A stretch of DNA of 64,000 nucleotides, from assembly GCA_015490195.1 (NCBI GenBank), contig WFYG01000044.1, positions 1 to 64,000 on the forward strand, given 5' to 3'. A program made the translations under genes and the position numbers. Shown one piece after another: positions 19,034-29,123 of this stretch. This DNA comes from Thermovibrio sp. Its GTDB lineage: Bacteria > Aquificota > Aquificia > Desulfurobacteriales > Desulfurobacteriaceae. The notes under the pieces are model-generated. The model was not told the origin of the DNA. It did no database searches and worked only from the letters and a program-made list of their open reading frames with translations. The stretch's first letter is position 1. Every line of letters starts with the position of its first letter.

Positions 19034-19236
19034 CTACCTGGTAACGAGAACCTCTCTCTTCAACTGCTCTGAGAGTTCCTTTAAAACAGATGAGTTCTCA
19101 AGTTTTTGGGGTCTGTTTCACCGTTTACGTTAATAATCACAAGCCCTCCGTATCCCTTAACGTAGGCGTTGATAAAGTCGTAAACTGCTCCTACAACCGT
19201 TAACTTACCCTCTTTAGTAAGGAGTTTTTTTAGCAT
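19034..19236 (-). pseudogene. Frameshifted gene remnant, weakly ATP synthase delta-like
   Basis: From an ATG at 19236 (with AAAGGA upstream) a frame runs 51 codons (MLKKLLTKEGKLTVVGAVYD ... GLVIINVNGETDPKN) to a stop at 19081-19083. The neighbouring frame, joined near the C4A5 run at about 19106-19114, continues LENSSVLKELSEQLKREV to a stop at 19034. Read together they give one 67-residue protein that loosely resembles the middle of F1 ATP synthase delta subunits, but without their C-terminal end. I read it as a decayed, one-base-shifted copy; a true small protein of 51 residues is the alternative. A good promoter precedes it. Confidence 0.4.
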
Positions 19237-19404
19237 CCTTTTTCTCAAAAATGGCTTTTAAAGGTATATTTACCTTCAGCCTCTGTTTTTAGTATAGAGT
19301 AGTTGATAATCTTTGCCAAATTTTAAGGAATCTTAGTTTAATTAATTGAACTTTATGCTTTAAGAAGCCTTTAATTGGTATTTTTTTCTTTCTTTAACTA
19401 AAGA
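19237..19404. other. AT-rich intergenic stretch
   Basis: Visibly richer in A and T than the surrounding genes. I see a promoter on the minus strand (19291-19319) but no further open frame, tRNA or strong hairpin. Confidence 0.5.
19291..19319 (-). promoter_or_regulatory. Sigma-70 promoter upstream of the gene remnant
   Basis: On the minus strand TTGGCA (19314-19319) and TATACT (19291-19296) are 17 bases apart, close to consensus. It would transcribe the remnant at 19034-19236. Confidence 0.5.
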
Positions 19405-19734
19405 TTAAACTCTTCTCTTGAAGAGATTTCCTTCCTTTCCCGAGGTGTAGGTTGTCTTCTCTCCAAAAAGTTCTCTCTCTAAGTCTTCAAAGAACGAGAT
19501 ACCGTTCACTATAAGTGCAGAGATTGTTCTATTAAGTGATTGGAGTTCTTTCAGCAGCTCCTTTTCTTTCTCAAGCTCCTCTATTTCAAAAGAGGAGATT
19601 TTTAAAAGAAGTTCCCTCTTTTCCTCCTGAATTCTCTCAAACCGCTCTATCTCATTTATGGGGAAAGAGAGGAGGAGTTTTCTCTCCTCCTCCATGATTT
19701 CTTTAAGTTTTGAGAGTAACTCTCTTGCCGTCAT
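19405..19734 (-). CDS. FlgN-like flagellar chaperone
   Basis: A 109-residue, highly charged, all-helical protein with the layout of FlgN, the export chaperone for hook-associated proteins FlgK and FlgL. Two long helices (MEEERKLLLSFPINEIERF; ELEKEKELLKELQSLNRTIS) are followed by the typical NRTISALIVNGISFFEDLER segment and a Thr-Tyr-Thr-Ser-Gly tail as in other FlgN proteins. It lies two bases behind a PilZ gene. Its likely clients, flgK and flgL, are about 20 kb away at 40.4-42.7 kb. FlgN is poorly conserved in sequence, so the call rests on pattern and context. Confidence 0.6.
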   Translation of the reverse strand: MTARELLSKLKEIMEEERKLLLSFPINEIERFERIQEEKRELLLKISSFEIEELEKEKELLKELQSLNRTISALIVNGISFFEDLERELFGEKTTYTSGKEGNLFKRRV

Positions 19735-19736
19735 GT

Positions 19737-20390
19737 CTAATCTACGAACATTCTTATGGTGTCAAGGACTTCTCTCTGTCTGTCCATAACGTACCTGTGG
19801 AGAAGGTTTCTAAAACGCTGGTGTAGATTAGCGAAACGGACTCCAACCTTTTCTTTGTCTTCTACAGGTTCTATAGACCTTACTTCAGCTTCAGACGAGA
19901 AATTTCCGTAGGGGAGAAAGACCTCAAGTTTGAGTTTATCTCCGGGTGAAAAAGCGTTTTTGGGAGCCAGGAATCCTATTCCGTTTTCAGATAGGTCTCT
20001 AACCGGATACTCCTGCCCCTCTAAGGCCACCTTAACGGGGAGTTTTGAGGAGACTGTAACCCTTGGAAACTCTCTGCTGAACCTTGGTTCTTCAAAAGGT
20101 TTAAACATTGTGGTCTCTATAAACTTGTCGCTGTGGTATGTTACGTCTGAGGTCAGAATCCTTTTCTGGTTATAGACAGGGTCGTGGAAGTAGGTATAGA
20201 CTCTTCCAAAGCTTCCTACTGCTAGCTTCAGTTTCGGGTGGCTTTCCCACTGGACAAACTTATCTTCAAGTGAAAGAGGCTTCACTTTTGCTCTTACCGG
20301 GAGTTCCTCGTAGAAACTTATAAGTTCAACAGGTTTCTTCTCTGCTATTAGATTCCTGATCCACTCTTCAATCCTTTTTTCGGCACTCAC
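19737..20390 (-). CDS. PilZ domain protein, YcgR-like
   Basis: Probable cyclic-di-GMP receptor acting on flagellar motility. The N-terminal half (about residues 1-105) resembles the YcgR-type PilZN domain. The C-terminal PilZ domain shows both binding motifs: RxxxR (SREFPRV) and D/NxSxxG (VRDLSENGIGF). About 217 residues from the GTG at 20390, which follows AGGGGGAAAGTAAGGAA. The frame is open to a TTG at 20423, but that site has no ribosome-binding sequence and sits on a likely -10 (TAAAAT). Pairing with a FlgN-like gene supports a flagellar brake role. Confidence 0.8.
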   Translation of the reverse strand: MSAEKRIEEWIRNLIAEKKPVELISFYEELPVRAKVKPLSLEDKFVQWESHPKLKLAVGSFGRVYTYFHDPVYNQKRILTSDVTYHSDKFIETTMFKPFEEPRFSREFPRVTVSSKLPVKVALEGQEYPVRDLSENGIGFLAPKNAFSPGDKLKLEVFLPYGNFSSEAEVRSIEPVEDKEKVGVRFANLHQRFRNLLHRYVMDRQREVLDTIRMFVD

Positions 20391-20416
20391 TTCCTTACTT
20401 TCCCCCTTAAGATGTC

Positions 20417-20445
20417 TTGCCAAATTTTACACTAATGCCTAAATT
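20417..20445 (+). promoter_or_regulatory. Promoter for the tRNA pair
   Basis: TTGCCA (20417-20422) and TAAATT (20440-20445) with 17-base spacing, giving a start near 20452, just upstream of tRNA-Pro. Confidence 0.55.
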
Positions 20446-20460
20446 ACGATACCGTCAGTT

Positions 20461-20538
20461 CGGGGCATAGCTCAGCTTGGTTAGAGCGCGTGCCTTGGGA
20501 GCACGAGGTCGCCCGTTCAAATCGGGCTGCCCCGACCA
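20461..20538 (+). tRNA. tRNA-Pro (anticodon TGG)
   Basis: A full cloverleaf can be drawn: acceptor CGGGGCA pairs with TGCCCCG, D arm GCTC/GAGC, anticodon arm CGTGC-CTTGGGA-GCACG with anticodon TGG, T arm GCCCG-TTCAAAT-CGGGC. The 3' CCA is encoded (20536-20538). The next tRNA begins seven bases after it, so both are likely on one transcript. Confidence 0.96.
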
Positions 20539-20545
20539 TTCTTCA

Positions 20546-21402
<857 letters not shown>

Positions 21403-21408
21403 ATCCTA

Positions 21409-22632
21409 TCAGTCGGTCTCTACTGAAACGTTTTCTGGTTTTATCTTCGCAAACCGTCTTTTCCCAACCTGAAGGATAGTTTCGCCTTTTAGAACATCTA
21501 TCTTAATCTGGTCGTCAAGAATTTTCTTTCCGTTTACTCTTACGCCTCCTCCTTTTATCTGGCGCCTTCCTTCACTGGTTGACTTTACAAGGCCTGCCTC
21601 TTTTAAAAGGCGAGGAAGCCAGACCGGGTTTTCTGGAACTTTCACTTTGGGCTCTGGGATGTTCTCGGGGAGCTCCCTCCTTGAGAAAACCCTCTCAAAG
21701 TGCTCCCTCGCCCTCTTTGCAGCTTCCTCTCCGTGGAAGGTTTTAACAATTGTTTCGGCAAGCCTTTTCTTCGCCTCCATCGGGTGGAGCCTTCCTTCCT
21801 TTACAGCTCTTTCCATTTCCTCAATCTCTTCCTCAGGAACCCTTGTAACAAGCCTGTAGTAACGCCACATCAGGTCGTCTGAAATCCTCATAACTTTTCC
21901 AAACTGCTCCTTAGGGGGCTCCAGAATTCCTATGTAGTTTCCCAGAGACTTGCTCATCTTCTGGACGCCGTCAAGCCCCTCTAAGATGGGCATCATAATG
22001 CAGACCTGTTCTTCCTGACCAAACTCCCTCTGAAGGTGCCTTCCAACTAATAGGTTGAACTTCTGATCTGTTCCACCAAGCTCAACGTCTGCCTTAAGCT
22101 CAACAGAGTCGTAACCTTGAAGAAGCGGGTAGATGAACTCGTGGATGTGGATGGGTCTTCCCTCCCTGAAACGCTTGGAAAAGTCATCCCTCTCAAGCAT
22201 TCTTGCAACTGTGTATTTGGACGTAAGTTTTATAAGGTCTGCAGCCGTCATTGAGCCGAGCCACTCGCTATTGAAGACAACAACGGTTTTTTCCGGGTCT
22301 AAAATCTTAAAAACCTGCTGGGCGTAGGTCTCTGCGTTTTTCAAAACCTGCTCTCTGGTTAATGGGGGCCTTGTTTCGTTCTTCCCCGTTGGGTCTCCAA
22401 TCATTGCCGTAAAGTCGCCAATCAGAAAGTAGACCTCGTGGCCTAACTCCTGAAAGTCCCTCAGTTTCCAGAGTAGAACGGTGTGGCCTAAGTGAAGGTC
22501 TGGTGCTGTTGGGTCAAATCCCGCCTTTACCCTCAGCTTCCTTCCGCTCTTTAGCTTCTCTAAGAGCTCCTCTTCGTTTATTATCTCAGCGGTTCCCCGC
22601 TTTATGATTTTCAGCTGCTCTTCCGGCCTCAT
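21409..22632 (-). CDS. tyrS: Tyrosyl-tRNA synthetase
   Basis: Class I aminoacyl-tRNA synthetase charging tRNA-Tyr. 407 residues: HIGH-type motif [13 protein letters not shown], tyrosine pocket [20 protein letters not shown] loop [16 protein letters not shown] and a C-terminal S4 RNA-binding domain (about 340-405; [20 protein letters not shown]). It has the insertion pattern of the TyrZ-like group rather than E. coli TyrS. The ATG at 22632 follows GGAGAAGGAGAAA and overlaps the upstream acetyltransferase by 47 bases, an unusually long overlap. Confidence 0.95.
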   Translation of the reverse strand: MRPEEQLKIIKRGTAEIINEEELLEKLKSGRKLRVKAGFDPTAPDLHLGHTVLLWKLRDFQELGHEVYFLIGDFTAMIGDPTGKNETRPPLTREQVLKNAETYAQQVFKILDPEKTVVVFNSEWLGSMTAADLIKLTSKYTVARMLERDDFSKRFREGRPIHIHEFIYPLLQGYDSVELKADVELGGTDQKFNLLVGRHLQREFGQEEQVCIMMPILEGLDGVQKMSKSLGNYIGILEPPKEQFGKVMRISDDLMWRYYRLVTRVPEEEIEEMERAVKEGRLHPMEAKKRLAETIVKTFHGEEAAKRAREHFERVFSRRELPENIPEPKVKVPENPVWLPRLLKEAGLVKSTSEGRRQIKGGGVRVNGKKILDDQIKIDVLKGETILQVGKRRFAKIKPENVSVETD

Positions 22633-23104
22633 TTTCTCCTTCTCCGCTAAGGTTTATCTCCATTGCCGTCTCGTCGCAGTTTGGAAATTTAACACAGTTT
22701 ATGCAGTCTCTCCAGATTTTGTGGGGGAGGAGCTCCTTATCTATAACCCTGAAACCCAGCTTTTTGAAGAAATCAACCTGATAGGTAAGTGTAAAAACCC
22801 TGTTTATACCAAGCTCCTCTGCCTCTTTAAGGGCTGTTTTGACGAGGGAGCTCCCTATTCCCCTCCTCGTGTGCTCTTGAGAAACCGCTAAAGACCTTAT
22901 CTCCGCAAGGTTCTCCCAGAAAACAGTTAGGGCGCAGGTCCCAAGTATTTTTCCATCTTCCTCGTAAACCCAGAAATCCCTGATGTTCTCATAAATACTG
23001 TGGATAGTCCTCGGAAGCATAAGGCCCAACTTTGCATACTCGTTTATGAGAAACTGAATAGCCTCGGCGTCCTTTATCCTTGCCTTTCTTATCTTCCCCT
23101 TCAA
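22586..23104 (-). CDS. argA: N-acetylglutamate synthase, short GNAT form
   Basis: GNAT-fold N-acetyltransferase of about 172 residues resembling the short (single-domain) N-acetylglutamate synthases that begin arginine synthesis. Diagnostic parts are [20 protein letters not shown], the acetyl-CoA loop [20 protein letters not shown], and the tail [20 protein letters not shown] with three Cys. It lacks the amino-acid-kinase domain of E. coli ArgA. The start is TTG directly after the lolC stop with GGAGGAGTGA as ribosome site. Its C-terminal 15 residues overlap tyrS. A different GNAT substrate is possible. Confidence 0.75.
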   Translation of the reverse strand: MKGKIRKARIKDAEAIQFLINEYAKLGLMLPRTIHSIYENIRDFWVYEEDGKILGTCALTVFWENLAEIRSLAVSQEHTRRGIGSSLVKTALKEAEELGINRVFTLTYQVDFFKKLGFRVIDKELLPHKIWRDCINCVKFPNCDETAMEINLSGEGENEAGRAAENHKAGNR

Positions 23105-24334
23105 TCACTCCTCTCCCATCCTCAAAACTTTAACAGGGTCTGTCTTTGCCGCCTTCAGAGAGGGGTAGATTGTGGCTCCGACGCTTATCAGTATAGCAGC
23201 AACGGCGGCAACAATGCAGTCCAAAGGGTGGAGCTTAAAGGGCAGGTGGTCTATGTAGTAAACGTCGGGAGGAAGCGGTATCAGTTTAAACTTCTCTCCC
23301 AGGAGTGAGACAGAGATTCCTATGAACTCCCCAATTACAGTTCCTATCAGGCCGATTATGAATCCCTGAAATACGAATACTTTTAGAATGAACCCGTTGA
23401 GAGCTCCTACTGTTTTCAGTATTGCAATCTCCCTTGCTCTTGAGTTTACGTTCATCATTAAGAGGCTTGAGATGTTGAAAGAGGCAACTATAACAATAAG
23501 GGTTAGAATGAGGAACATTGCGAGTTTTTCTAATTTCAGTGCAGAGAATAGGCTCTTATTTAGAGATATCCAATCTTCAGCTGTGTAGTCTTTTCCCAGA
23601 GCCTTCTCTATTTCCCTTTCTACCTTCTTTACATTTTCCAACCTGTCAACCTTTACCATTATTCCCGTTGCAACATCTCCAAATCCAAAGTCTTTCTGAA
23701 CAGTCTTAAAGTGGGCAAGGATTAATGAAGAGTCAAACTGATACATTCCAACTTCAAATATCCCAACAACTGTGTAGGTAGCAGTTCTGGGAATTATCCC
23801 GAATGGCGTTCTTCTTCCCATAGGGGAAATGAGCTTTATCCTATCTCCTAAGGTAACTCCAAGGGTATCTGCAAGCTGTTTTCCTATTACAACTCCCCGT
23901 TTACTCCTTTTGAAGATCTCCCAGTCTCCAAGTATCAGGTGCTTCGGTATTGACGTAACCTGAGGCTCCTTGTCTGGAATGCACCCCCGGAGAGCTCCGC
24001 TTGAAGCGGAGGTAACGGAACTGCTCGCAGCCATTACGGGAACGTAGATAAAGGGCTCTGTTCCAACAACGTGCTTCAGTTCAGAAATTTTCCTCTCTGC
24101 GTAGTCGTAACGGTAGAAAGGCTTCCCGTCTTTCCTCATGACAATTATGTCTGCGTTTGCAGAGAGGAGCCTCTCTTTTATGGCGTCCTGAAACCCTGTC
24201 ATTACCGAGTTAACTATTATGAGGGCGGCAACACCCACAACTACGCCCAGAACGGCAATGATAAAGGCAAAGGAGAGGTAGCCCTTACGGAGGCTCAAAC
24301 CTCTAAGGGCTAGCCATCTTAAAAGCGGGTTCAT
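23105..24334 (-). CDS. lolC: Lipoprotein-releasing ABC transporter permease LolC/E type
   Basis: Inner-membrane permease of the Lol system that hands outer-membrane lipoproteins to the carrier LolA. 409 residues: N-terminal membrane helix (about 20-45), a MacB-like periplasmic domain (50-240), then three FtsX-type helices (about 270-295, 315-340 and 370-395). N-terminal [20 protein letters not shown] and C-terminal [20 protein letters not shown] are characteristic. It is coupled to lysS by an ATGA overlap; the ATPase LolD is not in the window. A single LolCE-like (LolF) form is possible. Confidence 0.9.
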   Translation of the reverse strand: MNPLLRWLALRGLSLRKGYLSFAFIIAVLGVVVGVAALIIVNSVMTGFQDAIKERLLSANADIIVMRKDGKPFYRYDYAERKISELKHVVGTEPFIYVPVMAASSSVTSASSGALRGCIPDKEPQVTSIPKHLILGDWEIFKRSKRGVVIGKQLADTLGVTLGDRIKLISPMGRRTPFGIIPRTATYTVVGIFEVGMYQFDSSLILAHFKTVQKDFGFGDVATGIMVKVDRLENVKKVEREIEKALGKDYTAEDWISLNKSLFSALKLEKLAMFLILTLIVIVASFNISSLLMMNVNSRAREIAILKTVGALNGFILKVFVFQGFIIGLIGTVIGEFIGISVSLLGEKFKLIPLPPDVYYIDHLPFKLHPLDCIVAAVAAILISVGATIYPSLKAAKTDPVKVLRMGEE

Positions 24335-25884
24335 TCTTCCTTCTTCTCCGTTTCAACTTCACAGATCTCCTCTCCGCACCTCTTCTCCGGGCGGAGCTGA
24401 GGGAACAGGAGAACCTCCCTGATTGAATCCTTATCTGTAAAGAGCATTACAAGCCTGTCTATTCCGATTCCCTCGCCGGCAGTTGGGGGCATTCCGTACT
24501 CAAGTGCCGTTATGAAGTCGGCATCGTACTCCATTGCCTCTTCGTCTCCTTTTGCCTTTTCTTCAAGCTGCTGTTTGAACCTCTCTTCCTGCTCTTTCGG
24601 GTTGTTGAGCTCCGTATAGGCGTTTGCAATCTCCCTTCCGAAGACAAAGAGCTCAAACCTTTCAACTAATTCAGGGTTCCCTCTTTTCTCCTTTGCTAAT
24701 GGAGAGATGGCCTTGGGGAAGTCTATAACAAATGTTGGCTGGATGAGTTCAGGCTCAACCAGGGCTTCAAAGAGCTCCTGGACTCTCTTAAAGTGGGAAA
24801 GCTCCTCAGCCCTCTCTATTCCTAACTCTTTTGCCTTTGCAAGGACTTTCTCCTCATCGTGAAGGAGCTCTTCTTCTGTAAGTCCGGTTTTCCTGGAGAG
24901 CTCCCCAAGGTATGAAATCCTCCTGAAGGGCCTCTCAAAGGAGATTTTCGTTCCCTGATACTCTATCTCACGAACGCCTTTTCCAAATATCTCGTCTAAG
25001 AGGAACTCAAAGAGCTCCTCGGTCATCTCCATGAGGTCGTTGTAGTCGGCGTAGGCCATGTACCATTCAATCATTGTAAACTCGGGGTTGTGGCGGGTTG
25101 ATATCCCCTCGTTCCTGAAGTTCTTTCCAAGCTCGTAAACCCTCTCAAAACCGCCAACTAACAGCCTCTTCAGGTAGAGCTCCGGTGCAATCCTCAGGTA
25201 AACATCTATGTCTAATGCGTTGTAGTGGGTAATGAAGGGCCTTGCGGCGGCTCCAGAGGCTATGGGCTGCAGGATGGGGGTTTCAACCTCAATAAAACCT
25301 CTGCTATCCAGGAACTCCCTTATCTTTTTGATTACCTTTGTTCTCGTCCTGAAAATCTCCCGAACTTCCGGGTTAACGATTAAATCTAAATACCTCTGGC
25401 GGTAACGCTTCTCTGTATCCTTTAAGCCGTGCCACTTCTCGGGGAGAGGCCTTAGAGATTTTGTAAGAGGAACTAGCTCCTTAACCTCTAAAGTGAGCTC
25501 TCCGGTTCTCGTTCTAAAGAGAGTTCCTTTAACTCCAACAATGTCTCCAATATCTATCAGCTTTTTGAAAACTTTGTTATAGAAGTCTGCTCCAACTGTG
25601 TCTCTCCTTATGTAGCACTGAATTTTTCCAGACTCGTCCTGAATGTGGAAAAAGGCAGCCTTTCCCATAATCCTCATAGACATGATACGGCCGGCCAGTG
25701 AAAACTCCTCTTTGGGGAGCTCCTCACTCTCCCTTTCTTCTTCATTCTTTACTTTTCCGAACTTTCCAAGGAGCTCCCCGGCCTTAGCGTTAACCTCGTA
25801 CCTGTATGCGTAGGGTTCATATCCGAGCTCTTTTAGCTTTTCAATCTTCTCCTTCCTCTGCTCTAAAATCTTCTCTTCAGCCAT
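24331..25884 (-). CDS. lysS: Lysyl-tRNA synthetase, class II
   Basis: Charges tRNA-Lys. 517 residues: N-terminal OB-fold anticodon domain (about 65-180; [20 protein letters not shown]), class II catalytic core with motif 2 [20 protein letters not shown] and motif 3 [20 protein letters not shown], ending in a charged tail ([14 protein letters not shown]). The ATG is preceded by GGAGAGGAGT. First gene of the string lysS-lolC-argA-tyrS-ydcF, divergent from mlaE. Confidence 0.96.
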   Translation of the reverse strand: MAEEKILEQRKEKIEKLKELGYEPYAYRYEVNAKAGELLGKFGKVKNEEERESEELPKEEFSLAGRIMSMRIMGKAAFFHIQDESGKIQCYIRRDTVGADFYNKVFKKLIDIGDIVGVKGTLFRTRTGELTLEVKELVPLTKSLRPLPEKWHGLKDTEKRYRQRYLDLIVNPEVREIFRTRTKVIKKIREFLDSRGFIEVETPILQPIASGAAARPFITHYNALDIDVYLRIAPELYLKRLLVGGFERVYELGKNFRNEGISTRHNPEFTMIEWYMAYADYNDLMEMTEELFEFLLDEIFGKGVREIEYQGTKISFERPFRRISYLGELSRKTGLTEEELLHDEEKVLAKAKELGIERAEELSHFKRVQELFEALVEPELIQPTFVIDFPKAISPLAKEKRGNPELVERFELFVFGREIANAYTELNNPKEQEERFKQQLEEKAKGDEEAMEYDADFITALEYGMPPTAGEGIGIDRLVMLFTDKDSIREVLLFPQLRPEKRCGEEICEVETEKKEE

Positions 25885-25937
25885 ACTCCTCTCCTTTATC
25901 TGAAAGTAAACCTGACAATTTTAATACTTGCTTTTTG

Positions 25938-25943
25938 TATAAT
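25938..25943 (+). promoter_or_regulatory. Consensus -10 box upstream of mlaEFD
   Basis: TATAAT in TTTTTGTATAATCC, 46 bases before the TTG chosen for mlaE. CTGACA lies upstream at a wide 20-base spacing; a better -35 is not obvious. Confidence 0.45.
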
Positions 25944-25988
25944 CCAAAGGGCTTAAGAAACAACTTTAAAATCCTGAGGCTGAGTAAA

Positions 25989-26774
25989 TTGTTTGTAAAA
26001 CTCCTTGAGGCAATAGGCAGTGCCGTTCTCTCATTCTTAGAGTTCTGGGGAAGGTGGTTTCTGCTTTCTGTTAAGGCACTCTCACTTGCATTTAAAAAAC
26101 CTTTAAGGATAAAGAGGTACATCTACTACCTTGCAGATATAGGAGCAGGTTCAACGCCGGTTGTGGGAATTACATCTCTCTTTACAGGGGGAGTTATAGC
26201 CCTTGAGACCTACAACGCATTCCATAGGTTCAACGCAGAGTATATGATAGGCGCAGTTGTCGCAATTTCAATGGCCAGAGAGCTTGCACCTGTCCTCTCT
26301 GCACTCCTTGTAACAGCCCGTTCAGGTTCAGCAATGGCTGCAGAGATCGGAACCATGAGGGTAACGGAGCAGATAGACGCTTTAGAAATGATGGCCGTTA
26401 ACCCGGTTAAGTTCCTGATAACTCCCAGAATCTACATGTCAATCGTCTCTTTAGTTCTCCTTACGATAATTGCCGACATAATAGGCTACATAGGTGGCTA
26501 TTTGGTAAGCGTTTACCTCTTTGGAGTTAATAAAGTTCTCTTTATCCGATACACACAGAACCTTGCAGAGATGGACGACGTCTATCACGGCCTCATAAAG
26601 GCGGCGGTTTTCGGATTTCTCCTTTCAACGATCAGCTGCCTCTACGGCTACTACACAAGAGGCGGAGCAAAGGGAGTTGGAGAATCTACAACCAAAGCAG
26701 TTGTTTCATCATCTATGGCAATTCTCATATTTGATTACCTGATTACATACATTTTGAGGCTCTTTAACCTATGA
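25989..26774 (+). CDS. mlaE: MlaE-type lipid transport permease
   Basis: Permease of the Mla (MCE) phospholipid ABC transporter between the membranes of diderm bacteria. About 261 residues with five or six membrane helices and the family core FTGGVIALETYNAFHRF, MARELAPVLSALLVTARSGS and MAAEIGTMRVTEQIDALEMM. The frame is open upstream to 25806, antisense to lysS, but homology begins near residue 60 of that frame. I choose the TTG at 25989, which lies behind a TATAAT and a GAGG-containing stretch. It ends in an ATGA overlap with mlaF. Confidence 0.9.
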   Translation: MFVKLLEAIGSAVLSFLEFWGRWFLLSVKALSLAFKKPLRIKRYIYYLADIGAGSTPVVGITSLFTGGVIALETYNAFHRFNAEYMIGAVVAISMARELAPVLSALLVTARSGSAMAAEIGTMRVTEQIDALEMMAVNPVKFLITPRIYMSIVSLVLLTIIADIIGYIGGYLVSVYLFGVNKVLFIRYTQNLAEMDDVYHGLIKAAVFGFLLSTISCLYGYYTRGGAKGVGESTTKAVVSSSMAILIFDYLITYILRLFNL

Positions 26775-27547
26775 GAGAGAAGGCAATTGTTGTTGAAAAC
26801 CTGAAAAAGCGTTTCGGAAACAAGGTTGTTCACGACGGGGTCTCGTTTACTGTTTACGACGGAGAAATATTCGTCATTATGGGGCCTTCCGGAACGGGAA
26901 AGAGCGTTCTCCTAAAACAGATTGCAAGGCTCATTGAGCCAGACGAGGGAAAAATTCTTGTTTACGGAATGGACGTTTTAAACCTGAAGGATGAAGAGCT
27001 TGAGAAGTTCAGGGAGACTCTGACTTACGTTTTCCAGAGCGGAGCTCTCTTTGACTCCTACCCGGTCTGGTACAACGTGGCCTTTTACCTGATAGAGAAA
27101 AAGGGAGTAAAGGAGAAGATTGCAAGAGAAAGAGCCAGCTACTACCTCTCCCTTTTGGGGCTTTCTGGAACAGAGGACCTGTACCCGTCGGAGCTCTCCG
27201 GCGGTATGAGGAAGAGGGTTGCTGTGGCGAGAGCTCTCTGCATGAACCCAAAGTGTATTCTCTTTGACGAGCCCACCAGTGGTTTAGACCCTGTTATGAC
27301 CGCAATCTTTGACAGGCTTATAATTAGACTCAGAAACGAGTTCAACAAAACCTGCGTTGTTGTAAGCCACGACGTTAACAGCGCCTTCAGGATAGCAGAC
27401 AGAATTGGCATACTGTTTAAGGGAAAAATGGTTGAAATAGGAACGCCGGAAGAGATAAGGAACAGCCGGAACCCTGTTGTAAAACAGTTCATCAACGGAG
27501 AGCCGGAAGGGCCAATAACAGAAGTTCTGGAGCAGGAAAATGGGTAA
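26771..27547 (+). CDS. mlaF: MlaF-type ABC ATPase
   Basis: ATP-binding subunit of the same lipid transporter. 258 residues with Walker A IMGPSGTGKSVLLKQIARLI, Q loop FQSGALFDSYPVWYNVAFYL (the FDS motif typical of MlaF), signature LSGGMRKRVAVARAL, Walker B CILFDEPTSGLDP and switch His VVSHD. Overlaps mlaE by four bases and mlaD by eight. Confidence 0.95.
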   Translation: MREKAIVVENLKKRFGNKVVHDGVSFTVYDGEIFVIMGPSGTGKSVLLKQIARLIEPDEGKILVYGMDVLNLKDEELEKFRETLTYVFQSGALFDSYPVWYNVAFYLIEKKGVKEKIARERASYYLSLLGLSGTEDLYPSELSGGMRKRVAVARALCMNPKCILFDEPTSGLDPVMTAIFDRLIIRLRNEFNKTCVVVSHDVNSAFRIADRIGILFKGKMVEIGTPEEIRNSRNPVVKQFINGEPEGPITEVLEQENG

Positions 27548-29123
27548 ACTCTCTTTAGAGGCAAAGGTCGGAGCCTTTGTTGTGGCCGGACTTGTAGGCC
27601 TCGGGATAATAGCAACAACATTAGAACCTCTGAAATTCCAAAGGGGGAAAGTTTCACAAGTTTACAAAATTTACTTCAGAAACGCCGCCGGCCTTGAAAA
27701 AGACGCCCCCGTAAGGGTTGCCGGAGTTACGGTAGGTAAAGTTTTAAGCGTTGGAGTAAAGGACGGCAGAGCGGAAGTTGAGATAGTCTTCACAAAACCG
27801 GTTAAACTCTACAAAAACGCCGTCGCAAAGATTGAAACGATGGGACTTATGGGAGAAAAGTACGTTGAGATAGAGCCCGGCCACCCACCTGCTCCACCCC
27901 TTCCCCCCGGCTCAATGATAGAGAACACACAGGTTCCAGCCTCTATGGACGAAGTAATGTCTTCACTGAATCAGCTCTTAACAAAGTTCAACCAGGCACT
28001 AATAACTCCCGACGGTAAGAACAGACTTGCAATTATTATGGACAGAGTTGCACAGCTTACTAAAAGCGTAAACTCTGTTGTTAACAACTTAAACACTGTA
28101 GTAACAGAGAACAGAGAAAACATTAAGAAAGTCCTTGAAAACGCCCTTGCACTTTCAGAAATGTTAAAAGAGGATCTTCCACAGATACTTGATAACGTTA
28201 ACACTCTCACAACTCAGCTTTCCGAAATGGCCCTTGAAAACAGACAGGATATAAGACAAATAGTTGTTAATCTAAAAGAAGCTACTGCGAAAGCCCCTCA
28301 GATAGCCCAGAACCTTGACCGTTTGACCCAGAAGCTGCAGAAACTTCTCAACCAGAAAAATACCAAAAACATTGAAGAGACTCTGGCCAACATAAAGGCT
28401 ACAACAGCAGAACTTAAAGGGCTCCTTGCAAAGGTTAACGAAGGTGAGGGAACTGTAGGAAAACTGTTTACCGACGAAAAGCTCTACAAAAACCTCGTTA
28501 AAACCACGGAAACTTTGGGGAAACTTGCCCAGAAAGTTGAAAACACTAAAACTTACATTGGCTTTAGAGGAGATGTAAACACGAGAACAGGGGAAGGTAG
28601 AGGAATTTTCACTCTTAAAATAGTTCCGGCAAAAACCCACTATTACTTGCTTGAGGTTGTAGGGGATTCTCAGGGTAAAGTAGAGAGGAAAAAGTACTAC
28701 ATAACGACAGGCACTGCTCCCCACTGGGAAGAAGAAATAGAGACCAACTACAGAACAGAGTTCACTCTCCAGTACGCAAGAGTTTTTGAGGACAAGTGGT
28801 TCCACCCCGGTTCAAAAATAGTTCTAAGGGGCGGTTTAAAAGAAAGTACAGGGGGCTTTGGCTTAGACTACATCTACAGCCCAAAACTCATGTTCACATC
28901 AGACCTTTGGGATACAGGAAGGAAAGATTCAGATGGAGACGACATACCACCCCATTTAAGAATTGGTGCTAAATACTTCTTCAAGAGGAACTGGTTTGTT
29001 TATGGCGGTGGAGATGAGCTCCTCTACCACAAGTGGCGTGGTGCGTACCTTGGGTTCGGTGTTCTCTTTGGAGACGACGATATTAAGTACCTCTTAGGTT
29101 CAATGCCCGGGGGTATCAAGTGA
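27540..29123 (+). CDS. MCE-domain (MlaD-like) lipid-binding protein with long C-terminal extension
   Basis: Periplasmic substrate-binding component of the Mla transporter. 527 residues: a signal-anchor helix (about 9-27), an MCE/MlaD domain (40-120; YKIYFRNAAGLEKDAPVRVA, GLMGEKYVEIEPG), then a long helical region with heptad-like repeats (about 140-330; NRLAIIMDRVAQLTKSVNSV, ETLANIKATTAELKGLLAKV). It ends in a beta-rich domain of about 190 residues (KKYYITTGTAPHW to LLGSMPGGIK) that looks like an outer-membrane beta-barrel sheet. It is much longer than E. coli MlaD (about 180 residues). The fused tail suggests one protein may bridge to the outer membrane; that is inference. Confidence 0.85.
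   Translation: MGKLSLEAKVGAFVVAGLVGLGIIATTLEPLKFQRGKVSQVYKIYFRNAAGLEKDAPVRVAGVTVGKVLSVGVKDGRAEVEIVFTKPVKLYKNAVAKIETMGLMGEKYVEIEPGHPPAPPLPPGSMIENTQVPASMDEVMSSLNQLLTKFNQALITPDGKNRLAIIMDRVAQLTKSVNSVVNNLNTVVTENRENIKKVLENALALSEMLKEDLPQILDNVNTLTTQLSEMALENRQDIRQIVVNLKEATAKAPQIAQNLDRLTQKLQKLLNQKNTKNIEETLANIKATTAELKGLLAKVNEGEGTVGKLFTDEKLYKNLVKTTETLGKLAQKVENTKTYIGFRGDVNTRTGEGRGIFTLKIVPAKTHYYLLEVVGDSQGKVERKKYYITTGTAPHWEEEIETNYRTEFTLQYARVFEDKWFHPGSKIVLRGGLKESTGGFGLDYIYSPKLMFTSDLWDTGRKDSDGDDIPPHLRIGAKYFFKRNWFVYGGGDELLYHKWRGAYLGFGVLFGDDDIKYLLGSMPGGIK

Noticed and set aside
25806..25988. N-terminal extension of mlaE antisense to lysS
   Set aside because: No family similarity, no ribosome site, and it lies upstream of the likely promoter at 25938.
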